Assembly: GCA_933207985.1 (NCBI GenBank)
Contig: OW240912.1
Span: forward strand, 254,864,518-254,928,517
DNA length: 64,000 nucleotides
Reading direction: 5' to 3'
From: Pelobates cultripes
Taxonomy: Eukaryota > Chordata > Amphibia > Anura > Pelobatidae
Part shown: piece after piece, positions 23,196 to 37,112 of the stretch
Layout: every line of letters begins with the position of its first letter
Numbering within the stretch: the stretch's first letter is position 1
The notes under the pieces: generated by a model
What the model was told of the DNA's origin: nothing
Seen by the model: the letters and a program-made list of their open reading frames with translations, nothing else
The model's database searches: none
Translations under genes and position numbers: made by a program

Positions 23196-23519
23196 GAACT
23201 CATGGGTGGGCCATGTAGGTGGATTTATGGGTGGGCATTGTAGGCATACTCACGGTCAAGCCCTGGGGGCCCAGACCTTGAGCTGTGTAAGGGGCCCCAA
23301 AAAATGGCGCTGCTTCCTGTTCTACACCAGACCTACGGCGGCAAAAATCCTTGCACCGTCCCTGACGACACTCATACAAATTCTGACACACATTCAGATA
23401 CACACAGATATACAGACGCAGATAGCTACACATACAGACATATGCACATACTGACACATAGAAAGATATACAGACACACATGCACTCAGACACATACATA
23501 GACACACATACAGGCAAAA

Positions 23520-25480
23520 TATATACATATTTTAAGCCACCCTCAAGTTTCCTACCTTTTGGGTGCAGGAGGGTGGCATCCCTGTGATCCAGTCGAATGT
23601 CTTATGCTGTTGGGAGTCTGATGATCCCCCACTCTGCTCAACCTCCTCTCGGCAATCCTCCCCTGTGTCTCAGTGTCATCTGGGAAGAAGTGACGGTCAG
23701 TGCATGTTTCAGAGTATGTAGGACCACGCTTGTGCTATTAAAGGGTCACAGTGCACCTTGCCTTCTGGGAACACATAGGTCATCCAAGTGTGTGGGCCCC
23801 GGTGAATCTACACTGACCACACTGCGGGTAGTTCCGCCACTGCATTAGACCTTTTTTACAGGAAAGAGCCTCTAGTGGCTGTCTGCAACATGTGATTTGT
23901 GCTCAAGTCTACTATTTTTCATTCTCTGAAATGTGTAGCTAATTTACTAAATGTGGGGATTGTTTCACTCTTTCCTAAAAAGACCAGTCAGCTCCCATTA
24001 CGATTACTTAACTATATTGTACATGTGGGCGCCTCCATCTTAGATCCCGGTCAGTCATTGTTATAAGCTACAACCAATGCACCTGGCCGCTTGTTTGTTG
24101 ATCTCATGGGTACTTTTTGGAAAATCTCTATAGGATTTCTGGGATTTCTACCTCTTGGTTACCTTATTTCTGTTTTATTTGCCTCCACTCTCACGCATAA
24201 ATGCTTCAAATGTTTTTGTTTTTGAATTGATCAAAAAAATCTTAAATAAAGATTGACTAAAAGAATGAAACAATGGGGAATATTTATCAAAGTGTTCTAA
24301 AACAACACTTTGATACATGTCCCCCAATGTTTTAATAATTTTTCTGAACTTGCATAGTTTGCCATTTCCGTGCCTGGACTGAAGTGTAGTATGATGTCAT
24401 TTTAAAAATCTTTAATACAAAATGTAAAACAAGGTGCAGCAAGTGCAATAAAGTTAACAAAAGTTATAGCTGATTTTCAATGTATTATTCAATGGTGCAA
24501 ATTTGAGAAAAATTACAATTGCACTGATAGTAAAAGTCCTCTCATGAAGGGGAAAATTATTACATATTCCTCCATTTCTCTCCACATGTGAGATTTAAGG
24601 CAGTGATGTATTTAACTTATCTGCTGCCTTAGATCCTGTCAATATTAGGCACCTTCTTGACTGTGACTACCTATATAGTATATATGCACCCAACTTGCAG
24701 GGGTTAACTCAAACTGGACTCCTTTTTCCTGGAGACACACCTTGGGTGTGGAGCTGTGGAGTGTTTTAAGCAATACTATAGTTAAAGATACAAATATCTT
24801 ATGTGTAAGAACTGTATACAAGTCTATAAACTTGTCTGTTTCACCATGCAGTTACAGGTTTTTGTACAGTGACCTCTACTGGTGGAATCCAGAACTATAT
24901 GTATAATAGAGTTTAGCTGCAGGGAACTCTAGTGGTGGAACTGGCTGGGTGGTGGTGGGTTAGTATTTTCAGTATTTAAATTAGGGTTATTGCCAGTTTA
25001 TATTTTTTATTTTTGTGTGGTACATAAGAAAGTAGTGTCTGAAAATGGACAGTCTCATGAAGATCACAGAGACTAACCAACGTTTTTTTTTTTAAGTCTG
25101 ACCCAAGGTGCATGGATATGGCTGAAGGATCCGGTCCTATAATTATAATAACTAAATGTATAATAAATATAGGAATGAGAATTTCAAATTTCTTTTTGTC
25201 ATATTTCATTTTTTTTCTTCAGCATAAAAGCAAACGAATGCATCAATAAACACAAGCATGGATAAAATAAGATAACTGTTGTTCTGACTGGTGTGTGTGT
25301 TAGATAGGAAACAGTAGCCATGTAAGAGCCTGCAGGGCAAGTGTAGGGTTAGGGACAAAAAACACAGCAACAGCCAATAGCTGGGGATATTTCGGTGTAT
25401 GCCTTTATTGGCCTCAAAATCATGGTGTGTGGTAGGTAGACTAGAAATTAAATGGAAAAAAAAATAAATACAAAAAGTCA
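23520..25480. other. Gene-free sequence with possible LINE tail
   Basis: AATAAAGATTGACTAAAAG at about 24240 resembles a LINE 3' tail. Otherwise nothing coding was recognised on either strand. Confidence 0.45.
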
Positions 25481-25489
25481 GGTGACTGC

Positions 25490-26480
25490 CACCCTAGAAA
25501 CTCCACTGGATACTGGAATGAATGGGACGACAGGAGCTGGGTCCCAAACTGTGGTTGTGGGTGGAGAGGTGAGGCTTAAGCCTAAAGCAGCCAGGACAGC
25601 ATCCACAGTACGCCCTAAGCTCTGCAGCATGGTGCTGGATAAGAAGCAATCGCAGTGAACGGCATCTGTATTTCAATCCCTTAGTTGCCAGAGTAGACGT
25701 CAGGGGTCGCATAGTCTTCCTCCACTGCAGGTTTTTTTGGGAGATATCCGTGAAGGAAGAGAGTTCCATGTCCTCAAAACAGTAAGGGGTCTACCCTGCG
25801 TTCATGAAAGCAGTTTTTTCTTGCCCATTTTGAAATGTAGTCAGCTCACTTGTGGCTGTAGCTTTGGTCAGCTGTGAAACATCCCATCCAGAAATTTATC
25901 TTTTGGTTGTTTTGGGGGCAGTAAGGCCGCAAACAGCCTGCAGAGAACATTTAGCAGTTCTGCCGAGGTAACATCATACAGACCACTGATTTTCACAAGC
26001 TTCAATTGCATTGTTTCCTCCAGGGCTGCCAATTGGTGTGTTTATCGTGGCTTGGGCCAAAGAAAGATCAATGACCCATTTCTGGAGCTCTGCGACTTGA
26101 GCAATATATGTTTCAGAGGTCTGTTCCACATCTGTGAGGCGTGCAGTAAACTCCCTACACTCCTCCCCGACTTGGGAGATTTCAGCTTAGAGATTCTGAC
26201 AGAATTCCATCAGGAGATTAGTGAGTATCTCTTTGTTAACTGGAGGAAATGGTCTCGCAGTTGGCTGTGGGGGCTTGGGTGGTTACCTATAGTCAAGATT
26301 TTCTGTGTTGTGGAGGGGAAGGTCCTCAGAGAGATCAGAGAAATTATCTACGTTGGCCGCCATATCAGGCCTAACCTCGCTATGTGGCCACTGCAGTAAA
26401 TCTCCAATATCAGTGGTAAACCAGTGCCAACCAGGCTGCGGCTTTTTCATTTTCGCCCCATCGTGTTAGGAGCATGTTCC
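25490..26480 (-). pseudogene. L1-like ORF1 remnant
   Basis: On the minus strand, in successive broken frames: a coiled-coil-like part (ECREFTARLTDVEQTSETYI, AQVAELQKWVID), an RRM-like part (QLKLVKISGLYDVTSAELLN then VLCRLFAALLPP) and a C-terminal part (SSFTDISQKNLQWRKTMRPL, LATKGLKYRCR). This order (coil, RRM, CTD) is that of L1 ORF1p. Stops and frameshifts interrupt it. No endonuclease or RT follows downstream before unrelated sequence. Confidence 0.78.
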
Positions 26481-26599
26481 CACCTTTGGCTCTGCAAGAG
26501 ATACCCTTGTGGAGCTCAGAATCTAACACTTTGGTGCTGCAATGGACCGGCGTCTATTTGGGCTGAGAGCTAGCTCAGACCCCATAATTTTTTTTTATA

Positions 26600-29500
26600 T
26601 CTATTTTGTTTCAAAACTTGGTGAAAGGGTGATTATAGTAAAAATACATAATTGAGGTGACAGTTGTCAAGCAAAATTCCATTAACAACCTAATAATCCC
26701 ACAATTCACAAATCCAAATAATCCCATGGAAGACCAAACTGCAGACTTAATTGGCAGAGGTAAACAAAATTGCAACAACAGATTATTGATATCTAGACAA
26801 AGAAAAGATAAATATAAATAAAGGCAAGTGGCAAGGGTGGGGTATAATCATAAAACATAGAGCACACTGAAGGAAAGGTACAATGAAGAAAAAAAAAAAT
26901 AACAGGACAGAACGATGTTAAGGACCTGCTCGGCACCCTGGCAGAGGAGACCTGTTCTCAAAGCTCTCTCTCCTTGGTCTGTGAGCAGGGTTTTTACCGA
27001 CCTGGGAGAACAAATGGGCAGAGTGGACACTTATGAAGTAAAAGTGATGACAGAGTCACCGCTACCAGTGTTAAAATGGTGTTTTTACCCGTTCCCCCTC
27101 CCAGTGTCAGTCTCCTCTGTGAAGCCCCACCTCTTTGACTGAAATTATTGAGATCAATGGTCTTAGCTAGCCCAATCCTTTCCCATAGGATGGCTTTCAG
27201 CTACATATTTAAAAAAGGAGGGGACTCAAACCACTTCATTGAGATGTAGTACTAGTCAAGGGTGCCTATACAGTTTCTTTGTGATGAAGTCTGGTCTGGT
27301 CACACTGACAACGATGCAGAACACTTAAAAAAATTCCCCCAAAAGAGTTCACAATTACATTAATTTTCTTCCCCTTCAGAAGCAGCACCTTTAACACAGA
27401 TGAGCACTCTGATTTTAAACCAGAGATATCGCAGGTCAGACCGGGTAAGCCTCAGCCCACCAGCGGGAATCATAGCCGACCATCTGGAACTATAGGTTGT
27501 ATCAGACGGTACAACTTCAATTAAGCAATGCTTGGCTACCAACTCAGCAAAGCACTAATTTAAGAAGTAGAAGAGGTGATGAGCTATCAAACAATGCCAA
27601 GAACCCTGGGGACCTTCCTTCAAAAGAGCCCCGGGTACTTGCTACTCTTGACCGGCACCTACCCAACGGCAGCACCTACCCAACGGCAGTGTGTCGAACC
27701 AGAAGTTAGCTGCGGCCCAGTCAAACTTTACTAGGTAATTGCTCAGGCTGGGTGCCTCCTAATCTGGCACTTTTTGAACGTTGGGACTGGCCCTATCCAG
27801 AGATTTATAATATGTCAATGTTACTTATGGGGAACATGTTTTGGGGATACCATTGTAAGGGGATACCATTGTCGGCTGATACTTGGGGGTAATACTATAG
27901 TCATTCTACTATCCTGCACCAGAGAAAGGGCTAGTTTGGCAGAGTTACACAGTTGCAGTACAGGAGCTCTGTCATACCCTCCTAACTGTTCCTAGGTAAA
28001 GAAAGAGGGAAAAAAATTAAAAAGAGAGTTACCAACCCTTTTCTTAATTGAAACCATGGCAGCCATGCATTGAAAAGGAGATTTCTATAAAAACTTTTTC
28101 CTGACGAAAACAAACATCTATAATTGTAAATTGGTGTAGTGATTTTAGGAATTTTACATTTTTGGAAAGTAAAGAGAGGTTTGTTAATTCTGCAATAGTT
28201 GGATCAAAAAAAAAAAAAAGTTTGTAAAGAAAATCTTTCACGAAGACAGTCTATTAAGATGCCTATCTGATTTCTAGGTGTGTACAAAATTAAAAGCGGT
28301 TTTAAAAATAAAATGAAAAAAGTACTAGTGAGTGTGTCCTTTTAATTTACAGATTAGATTTACTTAGACTAAATGAACGACAAACATATTTAACAAATAT
28401 ATTTATTGCCATTAATCCAAAAGACATAACAGATAAATAATGATTGCAGAGAATATTTTTAAAGACAGCCATCTTTCAAAACAGCAGCCCAGTTAAGTAA
28501 AGGTGTGTTTCTGAGAGAATTATTTTGTGGCTAGGTCGTCTTAAGAACCAGCAAATGCTTGAATGAGTCTGATGAACTTTAACTCTTGAAGGCAGGTATC
28601 CCCTGTCACCAAGTCCTCATTAACCTTTAGCCTACTCCATAAGGTGAATTGCTGTACCTGAGCTTTCTTGCAGCACTGGATGCAGAAGTGGACCCTGCTC
28701 TGTAGTGGTGCCTGTCATCATAAACAATGCTCTAAGAGAAAATTTTTATTTTAAATGCCAATACAGACAATTGTGTCACTGTAATGATATCCAACCTGTA
28801 TTATTACAAAGAGGGTTGGGTCCTCCAAACTTGAGATTTAGAAAGGGCCCATAAAGATCTTTTCATTTCAGTCCATCCAATTTACGATCTTTATGGGCAC
28901 TACATCCACTCTTAATATGAATGAATATTCCAGTGCGTCCTCTTTTCAGACATGCTCTACTTGTAAATTCTTTAGATAACTCTGATCAGAGCATAGTCCG
29001 AGACCTTACTTTACCCATTTTATTTTAACAAGCAACAGCTCTGGTTCTACCATTTTCTGTGTCTCTTGGTAAGCACATGGAATACAGCTCCAAAAACAAT
29101 ACAACACAACAAGGCCCCTAACCACAATACTTTAAACCTTTACTTTGTGTTGGTCATGTATCCCTTCATTACAGATCGTGTGACCAAACCATTTCATTAT
29201 TTTTGGTACCTTATGGTAAACATGCAACCAGAACATTGCGACATCCACTCGACAACATTAATAGGAGGGCAGACACACTTTGAAGAAATATATTATTTAT
29301 AAAAGACCCAACATAGTCTATAGGCTGTACAAACAAGAATCTTAAACACTTTAAACTCTAGTTCCCACCATTGACATTTGCAAAGGAAGTGCCAAGAGCA
29401 CTTGTGATACCCCCACAATAGAATCTCTATTGCAGCTCTATAGTTAAACCAGTGGTGTCTAAGTGCATTAGCACAGATCAGATACACCACCATAAATACC

Positions 29501-29880
29501 TGAGTGAATGTTTTTAAAATCACCCGTGCTCAGAAAACAGTAAAATTTATATTATGAAGGTATTTTTATTGCATTTTACAAAAGCAATAAAATTATGCCC
29601 CCTTCATACATTTGTACAATTAAACAAGTGTATGATTCAGGCATGTATAACTATCAAGTGTACCTTTAGGAAGTAGGTGGACATATCATCCTTCGGTCCT
29701 ACTTATCTATCCTAGTGTTCCTGTTTGCCACCTTAGTGTCCTACTTTCTCCAGAGCTCAGGAATATTGATGTGTATAATTAAATCAAAAAGCTCAACAAT
29801 TTAATTTAAAGGCATTCAAAAATTAGTGTGTGTAAATAAAATACAATAGTATGTGATGTCTATGTACAGGTTATGAAATG
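26600..29880. other. Gene-free AT-rich sequence
   Basis: No exon, RNA gene or bounded mobile element recognised on either strand. Confidence 0.5.
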
Positions 29881-29888
29881 ATCTAAAA

Positions 29889-30022
29889 CTGTGGTTCTCA
29901 AACCAGTACTCACGTCCCACCAACAATCCAGGATTTATTTATTTCCCTTTTTTTTATTACAATAGAGATAATGACAAAACCTGGACTGTTGGTGGGTCGT
30001 GAAGATGGTTTGGGAACCACTG
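29889..30022. mobile_element. hAT-type MITE with 8-bp target duplication
   Basis: ATCTAAAA stands at 29881-29888 and again at 30023-30030. Ends CTGTGGTTCTCAAACC and GGTTTGGGAACCACTG are inverted repeats, and inner parts (CCAACAATCCAGG / CCTGGACTGTTGG) continue the foldback. The 8-bp duplication and the CAGTGGTTC-type end fit hAT. Length 134 bp; non-coding. Confidence 0.9.
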
Positions 30023-30859
30023 ATCTAAAATGTTTGGAACTGCTACTCCCCTGGCAATAACTACTTAACCACATTTGGCCTAATTATATGTTAGAAAATG
30101 CGGGCATATATGTATGCATATTATTTATATACACATACACACAATGTATTATACATACAAGCACACACATACCACCTTTTGCCAAAAAAACAAAACACAA
30201 TATAAATTTAAAATGAATGATTTAAAATAATAAATCACCATTTTCCCATTTCTTAAATTCCAATTATAATTAGTTTAGTCTAACGAGTTAATTTAAATTA
30301 ACATTCAAAATATTACAGTATCTTCAAAAATATCTGTACAATTATTTTCCTAGTCTAATGTCCGAAAAGGTCAATGACCCTGAGGATTTGATTAAGAACC
30401 TTCAAGTGCAAATGAATCCCCATAAGACATCTAGTGAAAAATCACTGCAGTTAGAATTCTCTACATTTTCATCAGAGTGATTTAGAATTATCCTGTGACT
30501 GGCTACAATACTGTGTCCATAAAAACGTTAAGAAACAAGTTGAACGTTCCTCTAACTGCAAACACAGATGTAGCAGCTGTAATTGGAGGACTAGATTCCT
30601 ATAGTCCTATGTTTCAAGTTTGGCAATTTTACTCAGTAGCACAAAATCCCATTTTCATAGTGGCAAACGAAGAATTCCAAAACAACCATTAACCAATAGG
30701 AAAGAGTAGACAATGGAATAGCTATTTCCCACCTAAAAGAAAATGTATATATAAAAAAGAAAAAAATATTAAGTTAGTTTCAAAGAATATTCTCAATGGT
30801 ATACATTTATATAGATCACAAGTAGACAATGTAATATTCAAATGTAAGACATATCTTAA

Positions 30860-31339
30860 AGGGACAATATAGTCACCAGAACAACTATTGCTTAATGTAG
30901 CTCTTCTGGTGAGTTTAGACTGGCCCTGCAGGCATTTTCCAGTAAACACTGTCTTTTCAGAGAAAACACAGTGTTTACATTAAAACCTAGAGACACCTCC
31001 AGTGGCCACAGGATGTGCTTCCTGGGGCAGTGCTGCATGGAAACACTGAACTTTACTCAGATGTATTGATTCAATGTTCCCCTCTCCAGCCTCCCTCCTT
31101 GGTGGAGAGCATCAAAATTGACAAGCTCAGCCAATCCAATGCTTACCTATGGGAAAGTATTTTGATTGGCTGATAATAGAACTTCTGATGATGCCAAGCA
31201 ATGAGGCAGTTAGGGGCAGAGCCAGAGGAATAAAGGCAATATTTTACTATATTTAGGAGGTCAAGGGGAGCCCCAATAGGGTTTTTAACACTATAGGGTC
31301 AGGAATAGAGGTTTGTGTTCCTGACCCTATAGCGTTTCT
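30860..31339. mobile_element. TTAA-type MITE, complete (480 bp)
   Basis: TTAA at 30856-30859 and 31340-31343. Left end AGGGACAATATAGTCACC, right end CCTATAGCGTTTCT. Internally CCAGAACAACTATTGCTTAA as in the 8456-8951 copy. The 30040-30855 stretch before it and 31345-32490 after it hold no recognised gene. Confidence 0.82.
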
Positions 31340-32493
31340 TTAACTGAATATGAAGAATTTAAGTAAATATGAAGAATCTAAGAAGAATTTTCCATTTATC
31401 TTATAAAGAAAGGTTCTAATCTAAGAGGAAATTAACATATGTCTAGTGAAAAATATTGATTTTAAAATAAGTTTTAGATGCTCATCATAAGTACAATTAT
31501 TTGCAAACATAATTTGACTCTCCACAACATATCTGAGATGCAAAGCTATACACCTTGTGAATAACTTGTGCAGGTTCTCTCATGCTAGCAAGCAGAAAAA
31601 AGATGTAAATTGAAAAATTCCACAGCTTCCATCTTGAATTTACTAAATGAGAACATTTCCATAAAAAAACAAAACACAACTAATGACGAAATGTCACATA
31701 AATGACTGATAGCAACGACATTATCTGTGGACAAACATGGCAGTATTGACCTCATGTAAAGCCCTCTGAAACAACTTGGTTCTAGGCAGCCCTGGATGTT
31801 CATGTTAGTTGCCTGTACACAGATTCTAAGGGTCCCTGGTTCTCCCCCCCCCCCCCAAAAGACATTGTGTTAATTTGATAAATGCGTTAAAATCTTGATG
31901 AAATGATTTTGGTGCAGTGATCCTGCCGATTCACTCCCACAATGTAAAAAACATGTTTACATTGCATGGCTAAACACACTTCTAGTGACTTTCACCCGAA
32001 CACCCATTAGATTGTGCTCCAGTGTACAGAAACAGCTAAAACTCATTCTTGACATTCAATGCTATCAATACATCGCATAAGAATGTTGAACATTCAGTGC
32101 TTCTCTGTGAGAAGCATTTTATTGGAAAAATGTAATCAAGTCGGATGACATTAGCATAGGAGAATGAGCATAAAAAGACTGTACTGGATTACAGGTGAGT
32201 AAAAGGTTATTTTACATGTAACTTTTTTTTTTCTTTTTTAAATATAAAAAAGATGGCCCTGAAATTTAAATGAACCAACACACACTTAGGCCTAAAAATG
32301 AGTAAAGACAGTTTTAACATTATAGTGTTCCTTTAACCAAACATTGCAGACATGAAAACATCTAAACACAAAACACCATTTAAACATATACAACAACTTA
32401 AAATGTATGTGCATGTGTCTGCTGGTAATGTATTAGGTTTCAGTCTGTGCATATGCAGCTGTGTAACTGCATTTAGTGTAAAGATGATATTAA

Positions 32494-32982
32494 AGGGACA
32501 CTGTAGGCATCCCGACCACTTCAGCTCATTGAAGTGGTCTGGGTGCTGTGTCCCTATTGCATTTAGTGCTGCAATGTAAGCACTGAGGTTCCAGAGAACT
32601 GCAATGTTTACATTGCAGCTCTAAGTCTGCCCACAGTGGCTGTCTACCAGACAGCAACTTGGGGTAATTCCGGAACCAAAGCGGACCTTTGGTCCATAAT
32701 CTGATGCAAGAGGACCTCCAGCGCCAGATTTTCCCCATATGAAAGCATGTAATAATGCTTTCCTATGGAGAAATCTAAAGCATGCGCGGCCATTGCGGTG
32801 CATGCGCATTAGGTCTCCCTGCCGGCTGATGTCAGCAGGGGAGAAGCATGGGTGGAGACTGACCAAGTGCTTCAGGTAAGTGGCTGAAGGGATTTTTACC
32901 TGAAGAAGGGGTGGCTGAGGGGGATCTTTCAAACCCACAGTGCCAGGAAAAAGGCTTTGTTTCCTGGCACTTTAGGATCCCT
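32494..32982. mobile_element. TTAA-type MITE, nearly complete (489 bp)
   Basis: TTAA at 32490-32493; left end AGGGACACTGTAGGCATCC, right end GGCACTTTAGGATCCCT followed by TTCA, so the right duplication is mutated. Contains GACCACTTCAGCTCATTGAA, shared in part with the 4014 and 10626 copies. Confidence 0.75.
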
Positions 32983-33174
32983 TTCATTCATTTTAGTGGT
33001 TAGGGTGAAGGGGCTGGAGTTAAACTTTGAGAGGGCTAAACATCCTATTTTTCCATTACATAACATATTTAGTGTCAAGATTCTTAAACGCTTGGGATGG
33101 ATTACACTTGTGGTATAAGGGGTGCTTAAGATTATTGGGTTTAGGAATAATTTTAGTATTGGGGCACACATGTT

Positions 33175-33328
33175 TATTCTCTAAAGTGAAAATTTAAATT
33201 ACATTCAAGTTTAAAGTCAAAATAGCCAAACTGGAAAAAATCTCAAAGGCATATATGCTCTAATTTCAGCTTCTCTGGTCTTATATTTTAATTCACTCTA
33301 AACTCTCACTTTAGTAAATAACAATAGT
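33175..33328. mobile_element. Palindromic MITE, TTATTTACTAAA family (copy 2)
   Basis: TTATTCTCTAAAGTGAAAAT at the left and AACTCTCACTTTAGTAAATA at the right form inverted ends as in 3648-3800. Non-coding. The flanks 32990-33170 and 33330-34430 show no genes. Confidence 0.65.
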
Positions 33329-34435
33329 TAAGAGGATTTAAACCTAGGATTGAGGCATTTTTTCTAGATTTAGTCTTTGAGTGCTTACATTTGGAGAAAG
33401 TAAAAGGTTTGCTTAGGTTTTGGGCATGTTGAGTTAGAAATGTTAGTTGCAAAATACTGACCCTTTTGTCTTCTCTAGTCAAGTCATGCTGCTAGGACTG
33501 ATTTTAGAACTGCAGAAGCTGTTATACAGAGTGCATCACTCAATGTGCTCCAGTATATACAGTATTTAGTAATGCTCCTCCTGCAAGGTATTTCCTGTGT
33601 GAGAGGCTGCTGGGGGCAGATAGATAGTGATCTGTACCACTGCCTGTCAAGCTACACACACACAGACACTGAAGGAGCTGGGACAGCACGGAGCCGGAGG
33701 TGTGCATGCAGCACCTAGGAAGAGGTAGCATCTCATAATCCTTCCTGGCTGTGGTCTTGCAACAGGGGTTGTGACTGGGTCCTCACGCCGCCAAGTTTGT
33801 TAGTAGCATGAAGGCTGACTTCGCGAATCAAGCCCATTACAAAGCATTGACACTTAGATACTGTAAACATAATGTTGCAGAGAATGTGTTTATTTTTATT
33901 TACATTTAAGTTTCTTCCCTTTGAAATGAAATCTGGCCATCTAAGAGCAAGTGCTGAAATAATATAATTGTTTTAACTTCTATCCTAATTATGTCAGACA
34001 TACATTTATGTAAGATTATATGGTTTTCTAATCAAAAACTTATGAGTCCATCCACAGTAGATATGAGAGACAGACAGAAAAAACTATATTGTAATAAAAC
34101 TGAACATAAACTGGAAAAAGGTATTACAAAAAAAATGACAAAAGTGGTTGTGGTCATGCATTACTGGCCCTACATGGTGCACAGCGTGTCCATGTTAGCG
34201 ATTACATCGATGAGTCTCTTGCCTGTGGTATAAACAGAGAAACCTACCATTGCAACTGATTTAATAATAATAAATTACATGAAGACATTTATCTTCAACC
34301 ATGTCAATTAAGGCAACTTTTTTCCCTTTTTTTGATTTTCCCATAAAATAAGTTTTTTTTACATAATTACTTGGCAAAACAGGTTTATTTCTAAAAATGC
34401 CACATTATCAAATATTTCACATGATATAACAGTAA

Positions 34436-34872
34436 TTTATGCCTTGCTGAAGAATTACGTCTATCTTCTGTCCATACTCCCACCTCTGATGCTCGCCTTT
34501 AAGGCTTCTCTAGGGCTGCACCGTTCCTGTGGAACTCACTTCCCTCCTCCATTAGATGCTCACCCAGTCTCCACTCCTTCAAAAAATCATTAAAAACCCA
34601 CTTCTTCATAAAAGCGTATCCATTAAACTGTTAATAGCTCCCGACTGATTCCTCTCTTGCAACTGTCACTAGTCTAATACTATCCTTACCTTTTTGTGTC
34701 ATTTTACCCCACTCCCTCTAGCATGTAAGCTCATTGAGCAGGGCCCTCAACCCCTCTGTTCCTGTGTGTCCAACTTGTCTGGTTACAACTATATGTCTGT
34801 TCGTCCACCCACTGTTAAGCGTTACGGAATTTGTTGGCGCTATATAAATAATAACAATAATAATAATGATCA
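34436..34872 (+). mobile_element. L2/CR1-type LINE 3' end
   Basis: One frame gives APFLWNSLPSSIRCSPSLHS then FKKSLKTHFFIKAYPLN, the conserved C-terminal tail of L2/CR1-clade reverse transcriptases. It is followed by a 3' UTR ending GTTGGCGCTATATAAATAA and a tandem AATAATA tail, typical of these LINEs. 5'-truncated, with the RT palm absent. Confidence 0.82.
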
Positions 34873-35117
34873 TATAATGTAACTAAACCCCCAATTTTGC
34901 TTAAGTTAGGTGTTTAAAAACAAAACAAAACAAAAAAACTTAAATTATGTGAGCTTTAAAGTTGGTGTTTAGTGAGTGTGTGCGCTGGATCTTGTAGAAG
35001 AGTATGAGATGTAGATAGATAGATAGATAAACGTTAGGTAGTCTTATTCTGAATTAATTACAAAACCAGACATCAATAAGTCTTCAAATTGTTTGAATAC
35101 TGACAGTGCTCATGCTT
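34873..35117. other. Gene-free with short GATA microsatellite
   Basis: A GTAGATAGATAGATAGATAA run at about 35011-35030; nothing else. Confidence 0.6.
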
Positions 35118-35121
35118 TTAA

Positions 35122-35468
35122 CCCCTTCTGACCGGAGGGCGTACAATTACGCTCTATTTTAGGCGGCTCTAAACGCCGCCGGGCGTAATTGTACGTCCTC
35201 CGGTTTTTGCCTACTTACCTGGTCGCCGGCGGTCCCACGCTGGCAATCGTGGTGGGGGGGACTCCCAGGGAGCCCCCCCACGGTAGATCCTCCTCCTCCG
35301 GTGACCCCCGGCCATGTGAGAGTGAGGTCCTTGCGAGGACCCCACAATCACATAGCCAGGTAGGCTGCCTCCTTCATTGCCAGCAGGGGGGCTGCCTGTA
35401 ATGACAGGTGGTCCCCCTGCTGGCTGAAAATAAAATTAAAATAAAATGTATTAGTGTAAAAAAAAAAT

Positions 35469-35504
<36 letters not shown>

Positions 35505-37108
35505 ATATATATCAAATTACACGTAGACTGATACTGATTAAATATATATATATATATATAAATATAATATAAAAAAAAAATATGTAAATAAGTTAAAAAA
35601 TAAAATTAAAAAAATAATTAAAAAAATAATTAAATATATAGATGTGTGTTATTTCGTTCTAACTGTATTGTGATAATATATATATTTATATCAAAATACA
35701 CGTAGAACGAAATAATATATATATCTACATACTAAATATATACGTATATATCACTATATATATACCTATATATAAATAAAAATATTTAAAAAAAATTATA
35801 TATAGATATACACATATAGATTCACATACGTATATATATATATATATATATATACATATATTAATTCTACATATATATTTATGTAATATTTTTACATTAT
35901 TAGGTATCTTAATTAATTACAATTAGAGGGACCTGCCTGACAACCCATGCCGAAAGTAAAGGGAATTTAATTGGCTAGCAATATATTTAACCCTATAACA
36001 TTCTAAGACACGATAAAACCTGTACATGGGGGATACTGTTCTACTCGAGAGACTTCGCTGAACACAAATATTAGTGTTTCAAAACAGTAAAATGTATTAC
36101 AACGATGATATCGCCAGTAAAAGTGACGTTTTTTGCATTTTTCATGCACAAACAGCACTTACACGGACGATATTATTGCTGTGATACTTTTTACTGTTTT
36201 GAAAACACAAATATTTGTGTTCAGCGAAGTCTCCCGAGTACAACTGTACCCCTCATGTACAGGTTTTATGGTGTTTTCAAAAGTTACAGCGTCAAATATA
36301 AGGCTTGCGTTTCATTTTTTTCACATTAAAATTCGCCAGATTGGTTACGTTGCCTTTGAGACCTTATGGTAGCCCAAGAATGAAAATTACCCCTATGATG
36401 GCATACCATTTGCAATAGTAGACAACCCAAGGTATTGCAAACAGGGTATGTCCAGTCTTTTTTAGTAGCCACTTAGTCACAAACACTGGCCAAAATTGGC
36501 GGGGTTCTTTTGCATTTTTCACACAAACAAATACTAACGCTAACTTTGGCCACTAAAAAAGACTGGACATACCCCATTTGCAATACCTTGGGTTGTCTAC
36601 TATGGCAAATGGTATGCCATTATGGGTGTAAATTTCATTCCTGGGCTACTATAAAGTCCCAAAGGCAACGTAACCAATCTGGCGAATTTCAATTTTAAAT
36701 GTAACGTGCAATATTTGACCCTGTAACTTCCCAAAACGCCATAAAACCTGTACATAGGGGGTACTGTCTTACACGTGAGACTTTACTGAATACAAATATG
36801 TGTATTTTATTGCAGTAAAAGCAAACAGTATTATGACATTGACCGTTAAAATGTCATGTAGAACTAAAAATTTTTTAAAAAATCGTATTTTCTCCCATTT
36901 TTTTCATATTAAATTATGTTTCATAGCTAAATATTTGATATTAAATGAAAGCCCTGTTTCCCCTGAATAAAATGATATATAATAAGGGTGGGTGCATTTA
37001 CTATGAAAGAGGTGTATTACGGTTGGACAGACGTGTAGCGCAAATGCCAGGTTTTGTTTACATTTTGTTTAGTTCACAACGTGTACATTTGGCTCCGTCC
37101 TTAAGGGG
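35122..37108. mobile_element. TTAA element of 1987 bp with internal inverted arms
   Basis: TTAA at 35118-35121 and 37109-37112. Left end CCCCTTCTGACCGGAGG, right end CTCCGTCCTTAAGGGG, inverted. The CCC-type end next to TTAA fits piggyBac/Kolobok-like elements. Inside are an AT-rich core (35455-35880) and a large inverted repeat: 36020-36462 against 36551-36870, with AAAAAAGACTGGACATACCC and its inverse meeting around a ~90-bp centre. GTGTTCAGCGAAGTCTC-type blocks are repeated. No intact transposase seen. Confidence 0.85.
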
Positions 37109-37112
37109 TTAA

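Noticed and set aside
22826..23218. Overlapping HT-rich open frames
   Set aside because: Produced by degenerate ACACAC repeats in all three frames.
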